Assembly: GCF_009909155.2 (NCBI RefSeq)
Contig: NZ_JAAAPM020000006.1
Span: 62,001-126,000, forward strand
Origin: Flavobacterium undicola
GTDB lineage: Bacteria > Bacteroidota > Bacteroidia > Flavobacteriales > Flavobacteriaceae
Direction: 5' to 3'
Length of the DNA: 64,000 nt
Shown here piece after piece: positions 42,471 through 50,976 of the stretch. Below the pieces are notes generated by a model. The model was not told the DNA's origin. It did not search any database and saw only the letters and a program-made list of their open reading frames with translations. The number at the start of each line of letters is the position of its first letter. Within the stretch, counting starts at the first letter, position 1. Position numbers and translations under genes: made by a program.

Positions 42471-44078
42471 ATGAAAAATATAATAAAAAGAAGCAGTGTT
42501 GTTGCTATGACATTAATGTTGTTGGTTTCATCTTCTTGTTCTCAGGATTTTATAGATGTGCCAGCACAGGGAACACCTACTTTAACGAACTATTATGACT
42601 CAGATTTGAAATTAGATAATGCAGCTAATGGATTATATGGTCTGGTGTGGTTTAATATGAACAAAGCTGGTTATTATGGTATTACTGATGTGATTTCTGG
42701 TAATATGTATGCCGCTCCGTATAATGATTTTGGTAAATTCACCGATTTGAGTTTTACCAATACTGCATCATATATCTCTGATTCATGGAGATCATGTTAT
42801 GGTGCTATTGCAAATTCTAATGCTTTTATTAATGGTTTGCCTACTGGTGTTGGACCAAATGTTAGTAAGGAAGCATTAAATAATGCATTAGGAGAAGCAC
42901 ATTTTATCAGAGCTTTTTCTTATTTCTTCTTGGTAAGATTGTGGGGTAATGTGCCTATTATTGAAAACACTGCTGATTATTCTGCGAATTTTGTTATTCC
43001 TAGTAATCCTGTTGAAGATGTTTATAAATTTATAGAGAATGATTTAAAATTTGCGGCTGCTAATTTAAGGACTAAAGTTAGAGGTTCTAATTATGCTGCT
43101 AATGCGCATGTATCAAGCGGATCTGCTAAGGCTTTTTTAGCAAAAGTATATTTATATGAGAAAAAATATGACCTTGCTAAAGCTATGGCTTTGGAAGTAA
43201 TTAATAGCGGAGAGTTTAAGTTATTAGGTGGAGATGAATTGCCTTCAAAATCTTTTGCTGATTTATTTTTGCAGATGAACAATAATAATGAAGAGTCAAT
43301 CTTTGCATGGCAATGGACAGGGACGGGGACTTATTTTGATGGTAACTTCTCTAATACAACATTCGCTCCAGAAAATAGATTAGTAGAAACTAGTTATTCT
43401 GCTCAGATTGCACCATCTCAGGATTTAATTAAGAACGCTTTTGAAAATGGAGACAGAAGAAGAAAAGAGACGTTTATGCTTCCTGGGGATTATTATCCAA
43501 ATTTAACTTATGCGGCAACACTTGCTGTAGATTCACCTTATCTATTAGGATACACATTTAATTTAACTGATGTGCCAAATGGAGTTCAAAATTCTGGAGC
43601 AGGATTAAAAAAATACGTAATAGGAAAAGAAAATTTACCTGTTACAGGGAAGTTTAACAAACCTTTTAATGGGGAAAGCAGTATGAATACTTATCAAATG
43701 CGTTATGCAGAGTTATTATTAATTCATGCAGAGGCTGTTATAGGTTCACAAACAGGTAGTACTACTGATGCATTGGCTCTTAAATCGTATAATGCAGTTC
43801 GTAAAAGAGCTGGTTTGGCAACAAAGACATCAATTACTTTTGATGATGTATTTAGAGAAAGACGTGCGGAATTAGCTTGTGAAGGAGATTACTATTTTGA
43901 TCTGGGACGTTTGCCTTTTGCTAAAGCTAAAGCAATATTAGAAGCACAAGATAGAGGAGATAAAGACACTCCAAAACATATTGTAATCACTGCTACAAGT
44001 CTTTTATTGCCTTATCCTTCGGATGATTTGATTAAAAATCCAAAATTGACAGAAGTAGCTCCGTATACTTTTAAATAA
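42471..44078 (+). CDS. susD: SusD/RagB-like surface glycan-binding lipoprotein
   Basis: A 535-aa lipoprotein (LLVSSSCSQDF). The SusD pattern is complete: ALGEAHFIRAFSYFFLVRLWG (TPR-like helix), a SSGSAKAFLAKVYLYEKKYD block, and the C-terminal YAELLLIHAEAV and FDDVFRERRAELACEGDYYF segments. It forms the lid on the SusC barrel. The gene follows susC by 11 nt and precedes the IPT/TIG glycan-binding gene, the standard susCD-SGBP order. Confidence 0.96.
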   Translation: MKNIIKRSSVVAMTLMLLVSSSCSQDFIDVPAQGTPTLTNYYDSDLKLDNAANGLYGLVWFNMNKAGYYGITDVISGNMYAAPYNDFGKFTDLSFTNTASYISDSWRSCYGAIANSNAFINGLPTGVGPNVSKEALNNALGEAHFIRAFSYFFLVRLWGNVPIIENTADYSANFVIPSNPVEDVYKFIENDLKFAAANLRTKVRGSNYAANAHVSSGSAKAFLAKVYLYEKKYDLAKAMALEVINSGEFKLLGGDELPSKSFADLFLQMNNNNEESIFAWQWTGTGTYFDGNFSNTTFAPENRLVETSYSAQIAPSQDLIKNAFENGDRRRKETFMLPGDYYPNLTYAATLAVDSPYLLGYTFNLTDVPNGVQNSGAGLKKYVIGKENLPVTGKFNKPFNGESSMNTYQMRYAELLLIHAEAVIGSQTGSTTDALALKSYNAVRKRAGLATKTSITFDDVFRERRAELACEGDYYFDLGRLPFAKAKAILEAQDRGDKDTPKHIVITATSLLLPYPSDDLIKNPKLTEVAPYTFK

Positions 44079-44086
44079 TTTTTAAA

Positions 44087-45148
44087 ATGAAAAATATGAA
44101 AAATATAAAAATTGTTACGTTAACAGCATGTATTGCATTGATGTTATCTTTAATGCTTTTTAGTTCATGCTCCGATGATGCTAATACTTCAGATAGTGCT
44201 GGACCTCCAGTTATAGAATCGGTAATGCCATCAGGTTATACTAAAGATGGCAGTGTTTTGCCATTAACTCCAGTTACTAAGGGAGATCCTAAAAGTTATT
44301 ACATTATTCATGGAAAAGGATTGCTCACAACAGAGAAAGTCTACTTTAATGATTATGACACTTATTTTAGACCAACTTTTATAACTGATACTGATATAGT
44401 TATATTGATTGATGAAAATACGCCTTATTCAAACTCTTCTAATAAATTGAAGGTAGTTACCAGTTATGGCACTGTTCTTTATGACTTTGTCACTGCGCCG
44501 CCACCTCCAACTTTTAATTGGTTCAATTCAATAAATGCTGCAACAGGAGATATAGTTACAATCGATGGAAAGTATTTTTTAAATCCTATTGTAACAGTTG
44601 GAACTCAGCAAGCTACTGTAGTTTCTTCTACATTGACAGAGATTAAATTTAAGATGCCTGCCAATTCTGCTGATAAATTGGTGACTGTTTCAAACATTAC
44701 AGGTACTGCTGCTTCTAGTTTGGCGGTTGGCGCAGCATTATATGACGATGTGGTACAAGGTGATGCAGGACATTGGACATGGGATGGCAGCCCTTTTATT
44801 ACAGATTATGCTGTAGATAAAGCGCAAGGTAATGCAGCAATTAAATTAGTTTTTGGAGGCTGGAGCGGTGCCGACATGAAGTTTAATTCTAGAAATGTTT
44901 CAAAATATAAAGCATTTAGAGTTAAGATTAAAAGTGTCTCTGCAAATCCTGATGCTAAGTTAACTTTTGTTTTTGGAGGATGGGCTTATACAGTACAAAA
45001 ATCAATAAATACATCATGGACTACTATTGAAATTCCATTTTCAGCGATTGGAAATCCTACTACTTTTGATCAATTGACATTTCAAGAATCCGGTAATTTT
45101 GGCGGTAATACCATATTAATGGATGAGATGGGATTTGTATTGAAATAA
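44087..45148 (+). CDS. Surface glycan-binding lipoprotein with IPT/TIG domains
   Basis: A 353-aa lipoprotein (MLFSSCSDDANTS). Two IPT/TIG-like beta domains lie at about residues 40-130 and 133-210 (PPPPTFNWFNSINAATGDIV). The C-terminal module is aromatic (DAGHWTWDGSPFITD, FGGWSGADM, VFGGWAYTV) and looks like a sugar-binding face. This matches the surface glycan-binding protein class that follows SusD in Bacteroidetes loci. Two Met codons (44087, 44096) could start translation; either leaves the lipobox intact. Confidence 0.85.
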   Translation: MKNMKNIKIVTLTACIALMLSLMLFSSCSDDANTSDSAGPPVIESVMPSGYTKDGSVLPLTPVTKGDPKSYYIIHGKGLLTTEKVYFNDYDTYFRPTFITDTDIVILIDENTPYSNSSNKLKVVTSYGTVLYDFVTAPPPPTFNWFNSINAATGDIVTIDGKYFLNPIVTVGTQQATVVSSTLTEIKFKMPANSADKLVTVSNITGTAASSLAVGAALYDDVVQGDAGHWTWDGSPFITDYAVDKAQGNAAIKLVFGGWSGADMKFNSRNVSKYKAFRVKIKSVSANPDAKLTFVFGGWAYTVQKSINTSWTTIEIPFSAIGNPTTFDQLTFQESGNFGGNTILMDEMGFVLK

Positions 45149-45168
45149 AATTATTATTTTGAGTTAGT

Positions 45169-45211
45169 TTAAAATATTCCCTAGTTTAAAAATTAGGGAA
45201 TATTTTTTTTA
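45169..45211 (+). terminator. Terminator after the susCD-SGBP operon
   Basis: Arms aaatattccctagttt / aattagggaatattt form a long stem with a short A-rich loop, followed by at least eight Ts, 20 nt after the stop codon. Confidence 0.9.
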
Positions 45212-45358
45212 CGGCAGTTTTTGTCAGCTTAAATTTGAAATGCTCAAATTCTCTATTGTGCCGTTTTTTTTAAGTGGATTATGAAAAAAAAAGTATCAAT
45301 ATACTTGACTTCTATTCATTATTTTTGAGAGTAAAACTTTTGACAAACCTTTTTATAA

Positions 45359-48232
45359 ATGTTAATGAAAAATTTCAAAACATTCCTTTTTTTATTCCTG
45401 ATTTCTTTTAGTTTTTCTGTTTTTTCGCAATCAGCTTCGAATAATTCTTCTAGAGAACATATTTCGTTAGACAAAGATTGGAAATTTGCTTTTGGTCATC
45501 CATCAGATACCAAGAAGGATTTTAATACAAGAACGGCTTATTTTTCTTATTTGGCAAAAGCGGGTTTTGGTGACGGCGCTTCCAATGCTTCTTTTGATGA
45601 CCGTTCTTGGCGAAAATTAGATCTTCCCCATGATTGGGCAGTAGAACAAGGTTTTAGCAGTGAAGCTAGTTTTAGTCACGGATTCAAAGCAATTGGCCAA
45701 AATTTCCCAGACAAAAGCATCGGTTGGTACCGCAAAAAAATAACTATACCTGCAAGTGATTTGGGAAGACGGATTCATATCGCATTCGATGGTGTTTTTC
45801 GTAATTCCATTGTTTGGGTAAACGGTCATTATTTAGGAAATCATGACAGCGGTTATTTGGGTTTTGAATATGATATCACTGATTATATTAATTATGGAGG
45901 CGAAAATACAATTGCCGTTCGGGCAGATGCGACTATGGAAGAAGGCTGGTTTTATGAAGGAGCAGGAATTTATCGTCATGTTTGGCTTAATAAAACCAAT
46001 GAACTTCATGTACCGGATAACGGCACTTTTGTGAAAACAAAAACAAAAGACAATACAACCGAAATTAGCGCACTAGTCACACTTACAAACGACGGTAAAG
46101 GGTCAAAATCGTTCAAAATAAACCAAACTATTTTGGATGCCACTGGTAAAACTGTTTCCGAAAAAACAATAAATTCCTGTACTTTAAATCCAAGAGAAAC
46201 CAAAGATTTTTCTGCAGATTTAACAGTGCAGAATGCTACACTTTGGTCGCTTGAAAATCCTTATTTGTACAAAATAATTACTTCTGTTTATGAAGAGGAG
46301 AAATTAGTTGATATTTTTCAAACTACTTTCGGAATCCGAACGATCCGTTTTGATGCCAATGAAGGTTTTTTTCTTAACGGAAAACATGTTAAAATAAAAG
46401 GAACAAACAATCATCAGGATCATGCTGGAGTAGGAACAGTCATGCCAGATGCTTTACAGGATTTCAGAATAAAAACCTTAAAATCCTTCGGGAGCAATGC
46501 CTATCGCTGTTCTCATAACCCGCCTACACCCGAGTTATTGGATGCTTGTGACCGTTTAGGAATGCTGGTAATTGACGAAAACCGTTTAATGGGAAGTACA
46601 CAAACTCAATTAGACGATGTAAAAAAAATGATTGAACGAGACAGAAACCATCCTTCCGTTATAAGCTGGAGCATCGGAAACGAAGAATGGGGAATTGAAA
46701 ATGACATTGTAGGCGCTAGAATTGCGAGTTCCATGCAGTCTTATGTGAAATCTATAGATGCCACCAGGCCTGCGACTGCTGCTTTTAGCGGTGGGATTGG
46801 CAGTAACGGGATCACAACGGTTATGGATCTGTTGGGAATTAATTATATCGTGAATAAAAGCACTGACGAACAGCATAAATTATTTCCAAATCAATCCATT
46901 TGGGGAACCGAGGAAGGAAGTACCAATGCTACTCGAGGCGAATATTATCGCGACAATCAAAAACACATCATGCCGGCTTATGATAAAGCGCCAAGCCCCA
47001 GTTTTATTAGTATAGAAAAAGGCTGGAAACATTATAATTCCCGTCCGTATCTGTCAGGAATGTTCATTTGGACAGGATTTGATTATCGTGGTGAGCCAAC
47101 CCCTTTCGAATATCCTTCTACAGGTTCTTATTTCGGAATGGTGGATCAATGCGGATTTTATAAAGACGATGCTTGGTATCTAAAGTCATGGTGGCAGGAC
47201 GAACCAGTGCTGCATCTTTTGCCTCACTGGAATTGGACTGGAAAGGAAAATCAAAGTATTGAAGTTTGGGCGTACAGCAATTGTGACGAAGTAGAGCTTT
47301 TTTTAAATAAGAAAAGTTTAGGCAAAAAAACAATGGAAAAAGACGGGCATCTCGAATGGAATGTCAATTATACTCCCGGAACGCTTGAAGCAATCGGGTA
47401 CAAAAACGGAAAGAAAATTATAACCGATGTCGTGAAAACTACTGGTGTAGCCACCGTTTTAAATTTAGCATCCGATAAAAATAGTATTGAGGCTGCCAAA
47501 AATGATATTGCAATGATTACAGTCAGTGCCAAGGACAAATCGGGACTTTCTGTACCAATCGCGGATAATGAAGTTGTCTTTTCAATCACTGGTCCAGGAA
47601 AAATTATCGGTGTTGGAAACGGAAACCCAACCTCACTTGAAGCCGATCAATATTTAGAAACCAACACTGTTTTGAATATTGAAAATCTAAAAGAAAAAAT
47701 AGTAGCCGATATCAATGTTTCAGAAGAAACACAGGGAAATGTAGCAACCGAGTCTTGGCAAAAAGCCTTTATAGACGACAGAGACACCATTTTTGGTAAA
47801 AAAGTAAAAGCAGTCGTTTATAGAACCGAGTTCGAACTGCCGGCGAATTACAACGAAACAGCAATCAGTTTGTTCTATAACAGTCTTGGTAAAAAACAAT
47901 CCATTTTTATTAACGGACATAAAATTAGCAATGAAATACCCGAAAACAAAAAAGGAGACACCTTTGTATTGGACAAAAAAATACTGCATTCAGGGAAAAA
48001 CACCATTGCAATTATCGCCCAGCCCTTATTAAAAAAATACAAATGGGATGTGGTCAATCAAAACCCGGGAACGATTCAGATTATTACCAAAGCCAAAAAT
48101 TACAAGCGCAAATTATTTAACGGTTTGGCTCAGGTTATCATTCAAACCACTGGCGAAACGGGCGAAATTACGCTGACCGCCACCAGTAACGGACTCAAAA
48201 AAGCTGAAATAATAATTAATGCAGTAAAATAA
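45359..48232 (+). CDS. GH2 glycosidase (beta-galactosidase GalB-like or beta-mannosidase) with an extra nested domain
   Basis: A 957-aa exported protein (signal peptide to about residue 23). GH2 domains run in order: sugar-binding (REHISLDKDWKFAFG to NTIAVRADA), immunoglobulin-like, and TIM barrel with acid/base Glu442 in WSIGNEEWG and nucleophile Glu579 in FDYRGEPTPFEYPS. A DUF4982-like domain (VEVWAYSNCDEVELFLN) and a Big-like end (GLAQVIIQTTGETGEITLTA) follow. Between the last two, about residues 768-905, an extra beta-sandwich resembling a GH2 N-terminal module is inserted (YRTEFELPANYNETAISLFY). The barrel is GalB-like, so beta-galactosidase is likelier than beta-mannosidase, but context suggests activity on mannan side or main chains. 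Confidence 0.85.
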   Translation: MLMKNFKTFLFLFLISFSFSVFSQSASNNSSREHISLDKDWKFAFGHPSDTKKDFNTRTAYFSYLAKAGFGDGASNASFDDRSWRKLDLPHDWAVEQGFSSEASFSHGFKAIGQNFPDKSIGWYRKKITIPASDLGRRIHIAFDGVFRNSIVWVNGHYLGNHDSGYLGFEYDITDYINYGGENTIAVRADATMEEGWFYEGAGIYRHVWLNKTNELHVPDNGTFVKTKTKDNTTEISALVTLTNDGKGSKSFKINQTILDATGKTVSEKTINSCTLNPRETKDFSADLTVQNATLWSLENPYLYKIITSVYEEEKLVDIFQTTFGIRTIRFDANEGFFLNGKHVKIKGTNNHQDHAGVGTVMPDALQDFRIKTLKSFGSNAYRCSHNPPTPELLDACDRLGMLVIDENRLMGSTQTQLDDVKKMIERDRNHPSVISWSIGNEEWGIENDIVGARIASSMQSYVKSIDATRPATAAFSGGIGSNGITTVMDLLGINYIVNKSTDEQHKLFPNQSIWGTEEGSTNATRGEYYRDNQKHIMPAYDKAPSPSFISIEKGWKHYNSRPYLSGMFIWTGFDYRGEPTPFEYPSTGSYFGMVDQCGFYKDDAWYLKSWWQDEPVLHLLPHWNWTGKENQSIEVWAYSNCDEVELFLNKKSLGKKTMEKDGHLEWNVNYTPGTLEAIGYKNGKKIITDVVKTTGVATVLNLASDKNSIEAAKNDIAMITVSAKDKSGLSVPIADNEVVFSITGPGKIIGVGNGNPTSLEADQYLETNTVLNIENLKEKIVADINVSEETQGNVATESWQKAFIDDRDTIFGKKVKAVVYRTEFELPANYNETAISLFYNSLGKKQSIFINGHKISNEIPENKKGDTFVLDKKILHSGKNTIAIIAQPLLKKYKWDVVNQNPGTIQIITKAKNYKRKLFNGLAQVIIQTTGETGEITLTATSNGLKKAEIIINAVK

Positions 48233-48242
48233 TAAAAGTTAG

Positions 48243-48345
48243 TTGGGCGTGTTCGCCGTGGCGAATCGGGCTGTACGTTCCCGCTTCCCGATGAAAAATC
48301 GGGAGAGCTCCATTGCCATCCCTCACGCAAATCCTGCAAAACAAG
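48243..48345. repeat. ttgggcgtg-type dispersed repeat
   Basis: The block begins gttgggcgtgttcgc and continues cgggctgtacgttcccgc, then a hairpin cttcccgatgaaaaatcgggag, then ccatccctcacgcaa. It is notably G+C-rich against its surroundings. Elements with this start and end are familiar in flavobacterial genomes. No open frame of weight is present. Confidence 0.65.
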
Positions 48346-48398
48346 AAATTTGTGTTAAAAATAGAAAACACTAAAATGAAAAATAGTGAATTAATTAT

Positions 48399-48465
48399 GC
48401 CTAACAGGTTGAAAGAAGCCTGTTAGGAAACGTACAATCCTAACAGGTCTCCAAGACCTGTTAGG
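48399..48465. repeat. Two cctaacagg/cctgttagg palindromes
   Basis: Hairpins at 48399-48427 (cctaacagg-N10-cctgttagg) and 48439-48465 (cctaacaggtct-cca-agacctgttagg) lie side by side upstream of the GH27 gene. The same palindrome type is widespread in Bacteroidetes spacers. They could end or attenuate the GH2 transcript. Confidence 0.75.
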
Positions 48466-48509
48466 TATTATTTCGACAGCTTCGTATGACTTTTAAAAAA
48501 AATAAAAAA

Positions 48510-49748
48510 ATGAAAAAATTACTTCTCAGCCTACTTTTAGGCGGTATGACATTTCAAGGATTCTCACAAGGAAATGTTTACAAGCAAGAAACAGGAAAAT
48601 TTGAAGGTTTGGCTATGACACCGCCAATGGGCTGGAACTCTTGGAACACTTTTGAAACCAACATCGACGAAAAACTCGTAAAAGAAACCGCCGATATTAT
48701 GGTTTCTACCGGAATGGTGGCAGCAGGCTACAATTATATTGTACTCGACGATGGCTGGATGACCAAAGAAAGAGATAAAGATGGAAATTTAGTTCCGGAT
48801 CCAATAAAATTTCCAAGCGGAATGAAAGCTTTAATTGAATACGTTCATTCCAAAGGACTAAAGTTTGGTTTGTACAATTGTGCAGGAACACACACTTGTG
48901 CAGGTTATCCAGGTACAAGGGGTTATGAATACCAAGATGCCCGTTTTTATGCCAATTTAGGAATTGATTTCTTAAAATACGATTGGTGCAACACCGCTGG
49001 AATCAATGCTCCGGAAGCCTATGCAACAATGAGCAACGCGCTAAAAACAGCTGGAAGACCTATCGTTTTCAGTCTTTGCGAATGGGGCGATAATAAACCT
49101 TGGGATTGGGGAAAACCTATTGGGAATCTTTGGAGAATTTCGGGAGATATTTACCCCTGTTTTGATTGTGAATTCCACCACGAAGAAGGAAATTGGTCGT
49201 CATGGGGATTTATGAAAATTGCTGAAATGCGCAAAGACATCCGTAAATTTTCAGGTCCTGATCATTGGAATGATTTTGACATGATGGAAGTGGGTGACGG
49301 AATGACCAATACTGAAGATAAAACTCATTTTGCCATGTGGTGTATGATGGCTTCCCCTTTAATTGCCGGAAATGATTTCAGAAAAATGTCAAAGGAAACC
49401 TTGGCTATTTTAACCAACAAAGAACTGATTGCTGTAAATCAGGATAAATTAGGAATTCAAGGATTCAAACTTTCTGCCGAAGACGGATTGGAAGTTTGGG
49501 TAAAACCGCTATCCGACGGGAATTGGGCAATCACATTTTTGAATAGAACAGACGCTCCTAAAAAAATCAATTTCGAATGGAAAAAACACACGATAAAAGA
49601 TATCGATTTCAATTTGGAAGCTAATCTTAATACAACTGTTTATAAGATAAAAGACCTTTGGAAAAATGTAACTATAGGCACCACTAAAAAAGCTTTCCGT
49701 TCTGAAATAACTTCTCATGATGTTATTACTTTGAAATTGATTAAGTAA
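48510..49748 (+). CDS. GH27 alpha-galactosidase
   Basis: The ATG at 48510 gives MKKLLLSLLLGGMTFQGFSQ and 412 aa; an in-frame ATG at 48486 adds a basic prefix. GH27 motifs are MTPPMGWNSWNTFETNI, YIVLDDGWM, the nucleophile Asp158 in DFLKYDWCN, the acid/base Asp213 in WRISGDIY, and HWNDFDMMEVG. The enzyme removes alpha-1,6-galactosyl branches from galactomannan. A C-terminal beta domain ends the protein. It is the last functional gene of the mannan locus. Confidence 0.95.
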   Translation: MKKLLLSLLLGGMTFQGFSQGNVYKQETGKFEGLAMTPPMGWNSWNTFETNIDEKLVKETADIMVSTGMVAAGYNYIVLDDGWMTKERDKDGNLVPDPIKFPSGMKALIEYVHSKGLKFGLYNCAGTHTCAGYPGTRGYEYQDARFYANLGIDFLKYDWCNTAGINAPEAYATMSNALKTAGRPIVFSLCEWGDNKPWDWGKPIGNLWRISGDIYPCFDCEFHHEEGNWSSWGFMKIAEMRKDIRKFSGPDHWNDFDMMEVGDGMTNTEDKTHFAMWCMMASPLIAGNDFRKMSKETLAILTNKELIAVNQDKLGIQGFKLSAEDGLEVWVKPLSDGNWAITFLNRTDAPKKINFEWKKHTIKDIDFNLEANLNTTVYKIKDLWKNVTIGTTKKAFRSEITSHDVITLKLIK

Positions 49749-49886
49749 ACTACACATTGTATAATATATCATAAATAGAAAGAGAATTTACCCGAGATTG
49801 TAAAACAATAATACTTAAAAATAGTAATTGCAATTAATAATTATAAAGATGATACAACAGTATCTACTAAAGAATAAAAACACATA

Positions 49887-49941
49887 AAATGTTTGTTACT
49901 ATGAACAAAAACACTGTTTTTGTTCATAGTAACAAACATTT
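49887..49941. repeat. 55-nt perfect palindrome
   Basis: Positions 49887-49913 and 49915-49941 are exact reverse complements (27 nt each) around a single C at 49914. The core reads gtttgttactatgaacaaa. It ends 6 nt before the ATG of a broken HipB-like gene, so it may be the operator and autoregulatory site of that gene, or a cruciform-forming element. Confidence 0.9.
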
Positions 49942-49947
49942 AGTAAG

Positions 49948-50120
49948 ATGAATAGAAAAAAACAAAACATTTTCCCTAAGCACCAAATGATATTAGAACA
50001 GATGGGAGAAAAACATAAAGCTAGCTAGGAAAAGAAGAAAGCTAACTACTATTCAAGTAGCAGAAAGAGCTGATATTATTAGGACTACTTTATCAAATAG
50101 AAAAAGGCAGCCCTCATAAT
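49948..50120 (+). pseudogene. Decayed XRE/HipB-like antitoxin or regulator gene
   Basis: From the ATG at 49948 the frame begins MNRKKQNIFPKHQ and reaches LEQMGEK, then an extra C shifts it. In the corrected frame it continues IKLARKRRKLTTIQVAERAD and IIRTTLSN, a clear helix-turn-helix of the HipB/XRE type. A second shift precedes IEKGSPH, the usual next motif. The frame then ends and no C-terminal part or hipA follows. The protein is dead. Confidence 0.75.
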
Positions 50121-50125
50121 AATTT

Positions 50126-50669
50126 TTAACTATTCCTTTGATACTCGCGGTAAAGTCCTTTTAAATTAATCCTATTTGGTCAAATTAACCATAATATTAA
50201 AAGCAAGCAAAAAACAAAGTACTCCTGAAATAGCAATCCAAAAATTGGCGGTTTCCGCTGTGTGTTTAACAAAAACACTTTTCTTTTTGATGGCAACCAT
50301 ATTCAACTTCAAAATCTCAAAAATATTTTGACGAATTTGGCTTTTCAAGCTTTCATCAGCCTGGTTTTTTTTCAAAGCATTAAAACTACTCTGCAGATTA
50401 TAGGTCACTTTATCTTCACCAACTTCTGTAATATTCCCCATTTGTTTGGTAAGATTGGTTTCGAATACTACTATTGCTTTTTCCTTATTCGAGTTAATTT
50501 CATCTAACGAAAGAAGCATATTTCTAGAATACTCGAGCGTGTTATAATTGGCTTTCAAAATATTTTCAGTATCATTTTCAATCGAAAAATTACTGTACGC
50601 ACTCACCAATGAAAGGATGATTATCATTAGAAAAAGTAGACCAACTTTTAAGTTTAATTTGATTTTCAT
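50126..50669 (-). pseudogene. Truncated sensor histidine kinase (N-terminal sensor region only)
   Basis: The intact minus-strand frame 50669-50172 encodes a 165-aa protein with a first membrane helix (residues 9-26), a periplasmic four-helix-like region with many Lys/Asn, and a second membrane helix (residues 143-160, ISGVLCFLLAFNIMVNLTK). Beyond the stop, the minus strand down to about 50126 can still be read with small shifts as IxKDFTASIKGI, which resembles the region after the second helix of flavobacterial sensor kinases. HAMP, kinase and ATPase domains are gone. The fragment may still be translated, but signal transduction is lost. Confidence 0.7.
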
Positions 50670-50976
50670 TTTTTAATTTTTTATGTACTTTCAGCGTTAT
50701 CTCGTTATTAGTTATTGATGTAGAATATTGATTTCCAATACATTTTTAATAGGTTCTAATTTACAACTCTTAACTTTTAAATCCTAATTTACAAGCACAT
50801 TAAGGTGTTCTTTATTGAAATCTTTATAAAATCTTTATACTTTACGGTTTTTATAATATAAAACACTTAAATCAGATACTTTAAATTTACACTATAAATC
50901 ATACACAAATGAAAAATATCTTAAAACATTCGGAATATAGAAACCAGTATCTTATAAGCATACTTTCAGTAAACAA
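50670..50976. other. Gene-free spacer
   Basis: This 307-nt AT-rich region between the dead sensor kinase and the cupin-CMD gene shows no credible gene. A plus-strand ATG frame at 50909 runs only into the antisense of the next gene. No strong terminator hairpin is visible. It could hold the promoter of the truncated kinase gene. Confidence 0.5.

Noticed and set aside
45359-48232. Calling the GH2 enzyme a beta-mannosidase from context
   Set aside because: The barrel and DUF4982-type domains look GalB-like. Context alone is not enough.
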